A DNA stretch of 5,638 nt from Deltaproteobacteria bacterium (GTDB lineage Bacteria; Desulfobacterota; BSN033; UBA1163). The notes beneath the pieces are model-generated. The model was not told the origin of the DNA. It was given only the letters and a program-made list of their open reading frames with translations, and searched no databases. This document shows positions 1-5,638 of the stretch, piece after piece. The stretch covers positions 1 to 5,638 of the forward strand of contig VGSD01000211.1 of assembly GCA_016875155.1 (NCBI GenBank), in the 5' to 3' direction. The position numbers were made by a program, and so were the translations under genes. How positions within the stretch are numbered: position 1 is the stretch's first letter; every line of letters begins with the position of its first letter.

Positions 1-991
1 CAAGGTTCAAATAGTGATAGACCTTCTGGATCACCCTCTCCGTGCCAGAAAGATTGGAAAGGTCGATCGCCTCTGCGATGATGGCCTTGTTACAGAGGGA
101 TGTGATCTCCTGTTTCAACCGATCCTGTTCCTGAGGGTCGTCTATCCGTAAAAGGACAAGGGAGAAAAAAGGACCTTCGCTACTGAAGGTCAGGTAGTAA
201 ATGGAGCTCTTTCTCATCAATGGTTCAGGACTTTTGAATTCGAATGCACGCTCTCTTCTCAACAGGGATTCCGGTTGGATAAATTGGTAAATGTCCAGCG
301 CCTCCTCAAAATCGGGAAATCCGTAATCATTCAATCGGCCATTTCTCAACCGGTATCCTGTCTCCTCAAGCTCGGATTCCAGTTCGCAGATGAGCGCTTC
401 CATCAACCTCCGGTAGCCTTCCCCATCAATTCGATAGAATGTTTTGATGAAAGGCTCAAAGACCTCCCTCGCTTTCAGCCCTTTAAAATCGATGAAGTAG
501 AATTGGTCGAGAGTAAAGAGAGGGATTTTGTCCATCTTCTCAATGGGCTCTCCCTCCAGTGTGGTGACACGGAGAAACTTTTTAAGGATAAGGGCGATGA
601 ATTCCGGGTCTGCTGTCTGGATAAATTGAATCACTTTCTTCTCGCCTGACTCAAGAAGGATTTCCATCCAGTGAAGAATCTTTTCCGGATCGAGCTGGTC
701 CCTCTTCCAGAACTCGATGTCCAGGAGATACTGATACTGTTCCGGGGTGGTGAGTGAAATGAGTTCCAGACAATCTTTTTCGCCAACCTCTTTGACCGTT
801 AGAAAGAACTCCTGCTCGGAGAGGGATGGAACCAACTCTTCCGGATGCTCCGAGAGAAAGAGGATTTGAAGCCGCTCTTTTCCACGGTTTTGAAGAACGA
901 GTTCTAACTGTTTTTGAAGGGGAAGGGCTTGGAAAACTTTTTGGGCTTCCAGCGGATCATCGGGTAAGGTGAGCGGAGAGGGATCGGTCAT
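1..991 (-). CDS. DUF6178-like protein, N-terminal 330 residues (C-terminus off the window)
   Basis: An uninterrupted minus-strand reading frame runs from an ATG at 991 to the window edge, giving 330 codons with no stop; I read every codon. The product is soluble, acidic and mostly helical. It has no signal peptide and no membrane segment. It begins MTDPSPLTLPDDPLEAQKVF and contains EQEFFLTVKEVGEKD (about residues 59-73), a W-rich stretch with LDIEFWKRDQ and LHWMEILLESGEKK, then repeated acidic helices. From memory this pattern fits the DUF6178 family of Desulfobacterota, whose function is unknown to me. The start is supported by a modest GAAGG Shine-Dalgarno about 8 nt upstream. It lies downstream of groEL on the same strand, separated by 261 bp that include a terminator-like hairpin, so it probably is not a regular member of the chaperonin operon. 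No catalytic motif is visible. The gene is very likely real; the family name is less certain. Confidence 0.8.
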   Translation of the reverse strand, partial: MTDPSPLTLPDDPLEAQKVFQALPLQKQLELVLQNRGKERLQILFLSEHPEELVPSLSEQEFFLTVKEVGEKDCLELISLTTPEQYQYLLDIEFWKRDQLDPEKILHWMEILLESGEKKVIQFIQTADPEFIALILKKFLRVTTLEGEPIEKMDKIPLFTLDQFYFIDFKGLKAREVFEPFIKTFYRIDGEGYRRLMEALICELESELEETGYRLRNGRLNDYGFPDFEEALDIYQFIQPESLLRRERAFEFKSPEPLMRKSSIYYLTFSSEGPFFSLVLLRIDDPQEQDRLKQEITSLCNKAIIAEAIDLSNLSGTERVIQKVYHYLNL

Positions 992-1014
992 TTAAAAAAC
1001 CTTCGTCTCTCATG

Positions 1015-1049
1015 AAAAGAAGAGCGGATAGGATACCCGCTCTTCTTTT
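1015..1049 (-). terminator. Terminator-like hairpin between groEL and the DUF6178-like gene
   Basis: Perfect 13-bp arms at 1015-1027 and 1037-1049 (AAAAGAAGAGCGG and its complement) enclose a 9-nt loop. On either strand the A/T outer part of the stem ends in a T run, so it could act in both directions. It sits where a groESL transcript should end. It also lies only 23 nt upstream of the DUF6178-like start codon, so it could be a leader hairpin or attenuator for that gene. The structure is seen directly; its role is inferred. Confidence 0.65.
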
Positions 1050-1110
1050 TCAAATGAATCTCATGGCTACATTGCCACTCTTGAACCAGGAAAATTGTTT
1101 GTATGTTCAA

Positions 1111-1233
1111 GGTTAAGGCTACGGTTACGAAGCCCGTTTCGGCTACCGGTAACGGTTACGTAAAAAGACCTGGAAGCCGACAAACGTAGCCTTTTATTAA
1201 AACGATACGGGCCTCGTTACCCTTACCATAACC
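1111..1233. repeat. 123-bp imperfect inverted repeat downstream of groEL
   Basis: The 31-nt ends 1111-1141 and 1203-1233 are inverted copies matching at about 24 of 31 positions, each starting GGTTA when read inward. The best block is GGTTACGAAGCCCGTTTCG against CGATACGGGCCTCGTTACC. The interior contains further related pieces: GGTAACGGTTACG at 1148-1160, and AAGGCTACG at 1115-1123 complementary to 1185-1193. No protein is encoded and I see no clear target duplication. It could be a MITE- or REP-like dispersed repeat, or a structured 3' UTR of groEL. Confidence 0.5.
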
Positions 1234-1252
1234 ACTAAACGAAATCTATCTT

Positions 1253-2881
<1,629 letters not shown>

Positions 2882-2900
2882 TCATTTCTCATTCCATTCA

Positions 2901-3052
2901 CCCCGTTCGAAAGCTCTGTTGCTGGCCCCGTGCGAAGCGCAGCTTCTATCGGGGCGGTAACTGGGATGATGGTTTTTCTTTCTTAGCGAACACTTGGTTT
3001 AATGCTCCATGTAAGCCCCTCTATTAGAAAGTAAAAAAACTTTCTAACGGGG
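2901..3052. mobile_element. Candidate 152-bp MITE-like element in the groES-groEL spacer
   Basis: The ends are inverted copies: CCCCGTTCGAAAG at 2901-2913 and the complement of CCCCGTTAGAAAG at 3040-3052 (12 of 13 identical). TTCA lies directly outside both ends (2897-2900 and 3053-3056), as a 4-bp target duplication would. Inside are two hairpins. One is at 2925-2955: 6-bp outer stem GCCCCG/CGGGGC, a 3x3 internal loop, and 5-bp inner stem GAAGC/GCTTC. The other is at 3016-3052: TTAGAAAGT at 3024-3032 paired with 3039-3047 around six A, plus CCCC/GGGG. The CCCCG...GAAAG/GAAGC module occurs five times. No ORF is present. It could instead be a native structured spacer that tunes groES and groEL expression. 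Confidence 0.5.
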
Positions 3053-3053
3053 T

Positions 3054-3344
3054 TCACTTCTCGATGACAGCAAGGATTTCGTCCTCTCGCATCATCAGAT
3101 GTTCTTCTCCGTCAATCTTCACCTCTGTGCCTGAATATTTGGCAAAGAGGACCCTGTCGCCTTTCTTCACTTCCATTGGAATATTTTTTCCGTCCTTACC
3201 AACCCTTCCCTTTCCAACAGCGATCACTTTACCTTCGATCGGCTTCTCTTTGGCTGAATCGGGAATAATGATCCCACCCTTCGTCTTCTCCTCCTCTTCC
3301 AGCCTTTTGACGATAAGCCGGTCATGAAGCGGCCTGATTTGCAT
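3054..3344 (-). CDS. groES: 10-kDa co-chaperonin GroES
   Basis: This is a complete 96-residue co-chaperonin. Seven copies form the lid that closes the GroEL chamber in the cytoplasm. The sequence opens [14 protein letters not shown], the family's first beta strand. The mobile loop follows, with GGIIIP at 23-28, the segment that docks on the GroEL apical domains. The barrel strand [14 protein letters not shown] is at 62-75 and the end is ILAVIEK; length is normal. The ATG at 3344 has a GGGAGGT Shine-Dalgarno about 8 nt upstream. The gene is first in the operon, behind the promoter at 3379-3407. Its TGA stop overlaps the TTCA that flanks the candidate small element in the spacer, so such an insertion would leave the reading frame intact. 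Identification is certain. Confidence 0.99.
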   Translation of the reverse strand: MQIRPLHDRLIVKRLEEEEKTKGGIIIPDSAKEKPIEGKVIAVGKGRVGKDGKNIPMEVKKGDRVLFAKYSGTEVKIDGEEHLMMREDEILAVIEK

Positions 3345-3378
3345 AGAGATAGACCTCCCTTCTGATAAATTTCAAAAA

Positions 3379-3407
3379 TGTATAATCATCAAATCCTTGT
3401 TTGTCAA
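3379..3407 (-). promoter_or_regulatory. Sigma70-type promoter of groES-groEL
   Basis: On the minus strand a perfect -35 TTGACA (3402-3407) and a -10-like TATACA (3379-3384) are separated by exactly 17 bp. Transcription would start near 3372, leaving a leader of about 28 nt that contains the groES Shine-Dalgarno. No CIRCE repeat (TTAGCACTC-N9-GAGTGCTAA) is present between the promoter and groES or just upstream, so HrcA control is not indicated here. Confidence 0.75.
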
Positions 3408-3503
3408 CCCTTCCCTATCTTTTAATCCAAAGGCCAGGGTTATTCGAAAATTAACTTATTTAAGTGTTATCAACAAGTTAGGATTTTAAAGGGTGGGGTT
3501 ATG

Positions 3504-3527
3504 TCAATGGAGCTCCATTGATTTTTT
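3504..3527 (+). promoter_or_regulatory. Perfect 18-bp palindrome plus T6 in the leader of the MetE-like gene
   Basis: TCAATGGAGCTCCATTGA (3504-3521) is its own reverse complement and is followed directly by TTTTTT (3522-3527). As RNA it gives a 7-bp stem with an AGCU loop and a U run, the shape of an intrinsic terminator, ending about 25 nt before the ATG at 3553. The T6 is also complementary to the A run at 3529-3536, which offers a competing fold. It may be an attenuator, or a DNA operator for a dimeric repressor. Confidence 0.5.
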
Positions 3528-3552
3528 CAAAAAAAAGGTTTATGAAAATCGC

Positions 3553-4587
3553 ATGGAATTTCAAGATTCTTTCATTACAACTGCAATCGGGTCTTTCCCC
3601 CATCTTGACGAAAGGGAAGTCTTGCCTCTCATTCTTCGGGACTTCCCCTATATCCCTTTCTGGCCACAGTTACCCAGAAGTTCCTTCCTCGAAGGGATGG
3701 TAGCCCAGTTTTCCGAGGGCTTCCCATCCCTAAAATTGGACAAAAAAGAACAGAGACTCTGGGTTGATACATCTTCGGGTTTTGACGAGGATGTGGAGAG
3801 ATTCTATCAGGCGGTCGAAAAGGACGATATTGAGTTTTTCAGAATATCCGAAAAATATGCCAGGGGTCTTCGTCTCCTTAATGACCTCGCCAGGGAGGAG
3901 GTAAGAAAAAAGATCAAATATATCAAGGCGCAGGTCACAGGGCCCATCACCTTTGGACTTTCCTTGTCAGACCAGGAAAAGAGGCCCATCTTCTATGACC
4001 CCACCTTAAGAGAGATTCTCATTCATCATCTCTCATTCAAAGCCCGGTGGCTGGAGAAGAGGCTTCATGATCTCTTTCCTGGTATTCCAACGATGATCTT
4101 TTTTGACGAGCCCGCCCTTTCCGCCTTTGGCTCCGCCTTTTCAGGTCTGAACCAGGAGGATGTAACTCTCTCCCTCAACCAGTGTTACAGCGCTGTCGAA
4201 GGATTGAAGGGAACCCACTGTTGTGGAAACACCGACTGGAGCCTGCTTCTCTCCACTGAACTCGATATCCTCAGCTTCGATGCCTACGGATATCTTGAAA
4301 ACCTCTCCCTCTATCCGAAAGAGCTAACAAATTTTTTAGAAAGAGGAGGGATTCTGGCCTGGGGCATTGTTCCAACGAGTGAGGATGTACAAAAAGAGGA
4401 TGCTCAGGGCCTGGTGAACCGTTTTCAGAAAGGAGTTGAGGCTCTTTCAAAAGAAGGCATTGACCCGGCCCTTCTAAAGAGGGCGATCCTCACTCCGAGC
4501 TGCGGCACTGCCTCGCTTTCCATCCCTTTAGCCGAACGCGTCTGCTACCTCACCGCCGAAGTCTCAAAGAGATTGAGAGGATCATAA
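3553..4587 (+). CDS. Single-domain MetE/UROD-superfamily methyltransferase-like protein
   Basis: This 344-residue cytoplasmic protein resembles the C-terminal catalytic barrel of cobalamin-independent methionine synthase (MetE), without MetE's N-terminal barrel. Visible motifs (numbered from the ATG at 3553) are TAIGSFPH at 10-17, QVTGP at 127-131 (like MetE LTGP), FFDEPALS at 183-190, THCCGNTDW at 221-229 and TPSCGTAS at 314-321. H222, C224 and C317 match the MetE zinc ligands, and D243 in SFDAYG falls where MetE has a Glu ligand. Related short proteins move methyl groups to thiols such as homocysteine or coenzyme M, often from corrinoid proteins; the substrate here is unknown. The frame is open from a GTG at 3493. 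I prefer the ATG at 3553 because homology starts just after it and because the upstream codons cross a palindrome; the Shine-Dalgarno (AAAGG, about 14 nt away) is weak. It is divergent from groES and convergent with the DUF456 gene. The family is confident, the reaction is not. Confidence 0.85.
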   Translation: MEFQDSFITTAIGSFPHLDEREVLPLILRDFPYIPFWPQLPRSSFLEGMVAQFSEGFPSLKLDKKEQRLWVDTSSGFDEDVERFYQAVEKDDIEFFRISEKYARGLRLLNDLAREEVRKKIKYIKAQVTGPITFGLSLSDQEKRPIFYDPTLREILIHHLSFKARWLEKRLHDLFPGIPTMIFFDEPALSAFGSAFSGLNQEDVTLSLNQCYSAVEGLKGTHCCGNTDWSLLLSTELDILSFDAYGYLENLSLYPKELTNFLERGGILAWGIVPTSEDVQKEDAQGLVNRFQKGVEALSKEGIDPALLKRAILTPSCGTASLSIPLAERVCYLTAEVSKRLRGS

Positions 4588-4594
4588 ACCTCCC

Positions 4595-5077
4595 TTACCA
4601 TAATGCACGAACAAAATAGTAGATCATGATTCCTGACACTCCCAATCTTACGATTGTTGCAAACAGTGTCCCCATCATCACTCCCCAACCTGCCCGGAGA
4701 GACTCCCCTTTCGTTTTCCCGGCCAGCCACTCAGCAACGACCGCTCCGAGAAAAGCCCCTAAAAGCATGGCCAGGGGTGAAAAAAATATTCCAATCACCA
4801 TCCCTAACACAGAGCCCCAGACTCCCCATTTCGACGATCCGTACTTCTTGGCCCCTAACAACGGAAGGACATAATCCATCACAATCACCAGGACCGTAAC
4901 AATGGCAAGGATGATGACCAATGTCGGGGTTAGGGGAGGGGAGAAATGTTTTATCAGGGCCAGCAGAAAGATCCCGGCAAAACTGAGTGGCGGACCCGGA
5001 AGAATCGGAAGAACGCTTCCCGCCAGCCCAAGAAGCATAAAAATAGAGCCAATGACGATCGTAAGGGTTTCAAGCAT
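4595..5077 (-). CDS. DUF456 family membrane protein
   Basis: This complete 160-residue protein is very hydrophobic and should lie in the inner membrane. Likely membrane segments are about residues 4-24, 30-43, 51-75, 86-117 (probably two passes or a hairpin) and 132-157. Gly- and Pro-rich signatures support DUF456: LPILPGPPLSFAGI at 23-36, and DYVLPLLGAKKYG at 68-80 followed by a Gly-rich helix ending in FFSP. The family has no firmly established function that I know of. The ATG at 5077 has only a weak GGAAGTGG ribosome-binding region. Its stop is 7 bp from the stop of the convergent MetE-like gene with no terminator hairpin between them, so the two transcripts probably overlap at their 3' ends. 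An operator-like palindrome lies 22 bp upstream of the start. Confidence 0.9.
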   Translation of the reverse strand: MLETLTIVIGSIFMLLGLAGSVLPILPGPPLSFAGIFLLALIKHFSPPLTPTLVIILAIVTVLVIVMDYVLPLLGAKKYGSSKWGVWGSVLGMVIGIFFSPLAMLLGAFLGAVVAEWLAGKTKGESLRAGWGVMMGTLFATIVRLGVSGIMIYYFVRALW

Positions 5078-5098
5078 CGACCACTTCCATGAAGAAGT

Positions 5099-5117
5099 TG
5101 ACTGAATTATTCAGTCA
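5099..5117. promoter_or_regulatory. TetR-operator-like palindrome upstream of the DUF456 gene
   Basis: TGACTGAATTATTCAGTCA is a perfect inverted repeat with 8-bp arms (5099-5106 and 5110-5117) around TTA. It ends 22 bp before the start codon at 5077. The size and symmetry, and the TGAxTGAA half-site, resemble operators of TetR/AcrR-family repressors. It has no T run, so it is unlikely to be a terminator. No regulator gene is in the window, and I found no convincing promoter beside it. Confidence 0.4.
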
Positions 5118-5132
5118 GAGGGTTAGCGATTT

Positions 5133-5264
5133 TTAAATGTCCCTCCAAAATCTCCCCTTCCTTGGTGGGAGGGGATGAAGGGGAGGGGGAAGAATCGTTT
5201 TTGTCCACCCCCACCCTCACCCTCCTCCATCGGAAGGGGGAGGGGAGATATTTGGGAAATTTAA
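5133..5264. repeat. G/C-skewed imperfect inverted repeat of about 132 bp
   Basis: The outer arms 5133-5158 and 5241-5264 are inverted copies with small gaps (TTAAATGTCCC...ATCTCCCCT against AGGGGAGATATTTGGGAAATTTAA). Inside, a left unit (5151-5192) of CTCCCC, a short hairpin, then GGGGAGGGGG is repeated in opposite orientation on the right (5206-5249). Each unit forms its own small hairpin of CCCC/GGGG type. Similar CTCCCC-hairpin-GGGGAG sequences are scattered between genes in many bacterial genomes. It is most likely a dispersed intergenic repeat, here as a head-to-head pair. No ORF is supported. Confidence 0.55.
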
Positions 5265-5364
5265 GACATTTTTAGTTAGGGTCTATTCATTTGCTTTATT
5301 TTTAAATGAACTCTGTGCGTTTGAAAAAGAGAAATCAGCGTCTGATCAGACTGCGTTCCTCTGC
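5265..5364. other. Rest of the spacer between the DUF456 and methyltransferase-like genes
   Basis: No gene is visible here. Two small symmetrical elements occur: TTCATTT/AAATGAA at 5286-5292 and 5304-5310, and a perfect 12-bp palindrome GTCTGATCAGAC at 5340-5351. Read on the minus strand, the latter follows the methyltransferase-like stop by 13 bp and is followed after a few bases by a T-rich tract (complement of 5321-5335). It could be a weak terminator for that gene, but the stem is short. Confidence 0.3.
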
Positions 5365-5638
5365 TCAATTCGACTTCTTATAGCTGATGGAGATGCCAGC
5401 GCTGCTTGAACGGTCGAAGGTGGTCTGGTAGTTGGGAAGTTTCTTTACATAATCGAGGAATGCTTTGATGCCTCCAAAAGCGTTGGTCACATTGTGGGCC
5501 GTGAAGCAGCCACCAACAACCAGCTTGGGGTCCACATCCTTAAAGTATTGCGTATACCAATCCTTATCGGCATCTGAAAAGACAAAATCGAAGGGCCCTT
5601 TCAGCTCCTTCACCAGCGAATGGGCATCGGCCAGCCTG
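5365..5638 (-). CDS. SAM-dependent O-methyltransferase-like protein, C-terminal part (N-terminus off the window)
   Basis: The frame is open from the window edge to a TGA at 5365-5367, giving about 90 residues. A GTG at 5613 is internal, since codons upstream of it (RLADAHSL) stay open and fit the family. The visible part holds GPFDFVFSDADKDWYTQYF, the motif found in class I methyltransferases of the caffeoyl-CoA/catechol O-methyltransferase type, where the DADK-type Asp helps bind metal and substrate. It then has the strand LVVGGCFTAHNV and the C-terminal strand AGISISYKK. The SAM-binding glycine loop would be in the missing N-terminal part. Such enzymes transfer a methyl group from SAM to a hydroxyl group, commonly of a phenolic compound; the substrate here cannot be told. 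His-Asn in TAHNV replaces the more usual Asp-Asn (DN). Confidence 0.75.
   Translation of the reverse strand, partial: RLADAHSLVKELKGPFDFVFSDADKDWYTQYFKDVDPKLVVGGCFTAHNVTNAFGGIKAFLDYVKKLPNYQTTFDRSSSAGISISYKKSN

Noticed and set aside
275..649. A 124-codon plus-strand open frame
   Set aside because: It is antisense to the DUF6178-like frame, which is open across the whole 1-991 region and has protein-like composition and a plausible start.
1111..1233. A CRISPR array or tandem repeat from the recurring GGTTACG words
   Set aside because: The copies are few, in both orientations and unevenly spaced, with no regular repeat-spacer pattern.
3345..3480. A CIRCE (HrcA) operator before groES
   Set aside because: Neither TTAGCACTC nor GAGTGCTAA, nor a close variant with the right spacing, is present.
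3493..3552. A GTG start at 3493 adding 20 residues to the MetE-like protein
   Set aside because: The added residues would cross the palindrome and the poly-A run and do not look like family sequence. The purine run before the GTG is directly adjacent, a poor spacing.
4577..4592. A terminator between the convergent MetE-like and DUF456 genes (GAGG...CCTC)
   Set aside because: The stem is only 4 bp, overlaps the coding end and has no T run.
4626..5105. Plus-strand frames opposite the DUF456 gene
   Set aside because: They are shadows of a membrane-protein gene with clear DUF456 motifs and have no family likeness.
5365..5613. The methyltransferase-like frame as a complete 82-residue protein starting at GTG 5613
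   Set aside because: The frame stays open to the window edge with family-like residues, and the SAM-binding part would be missing. It is better read as a gene cut by the window.

Overview
This window looks like chromosomal DNA from a Gram-negative, probably anaerobic bacterium of Desulfobacterota (deltaproteobacterial) type. The lineage is inferred from a DUF6178-like protein, a stand-alone MetE-like methyltransferase of a kind frequent in anaerobes, a DUF456 membrane protein and AT-leaning intergenic DNA full of small palindromic repeats. No rRNA, tRNA, prophage, transposase or CRISPR array is visible, and the species cannot be named.

Layout, left to right. (1) 1-991, minus: N-terminal 330 residues of a DUF6178-like protein whose C-terminus lies outside the window. 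(2) 992-1252: a spacer with a terminator-like hairpin and a 123-bp imperfect inverted repeat. (3) 1253-3344, minus: the groES-groEL chaperonin operon, transcribed right to left from a good sigma70-type promoter at 3379-3407; no CIRCE operator is visible. (4) 3345-3552: a divergent regulatory region shared with the next gene, including a perfect 18-bp palindrome followed by six T. (5) 3553-4587, plus: a single-domain MetE/UROD-superfamily protein with an apparent zinc site. (6) 4595-5077, minus: a DUF456 multi-pass membrane protein, convergent with the previous gene and only 7 bp from it. (7) 5078-5364: a spacer with a TetR-operator-like palindrome and a G/C-skewed long inverted repeat. (8) 5365-5638, minus: the C-terminal part of an O-methyltransferase-like protein.

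The genes do not form one obvious pathway. GroES and GroEL act together as the folding chamber; the others look like independent housekeeping or lineage-specific genes. The most interesting material is intergenic. The groES-groEL spacer is unusually long and contains a 152-bp sequence with 13-bp terminal inverted repeats, a candidate 4-bp target duplication (TTCA) that overlaps the groES stop codon, and five copies of a CCCCG...GAAAG-type module. This looks like a small non-autonomous mobile element lodged inside an essential operon. Two other spacers also carry long imperfect inverted repeats. No complete new multi-gene system is present in this window.
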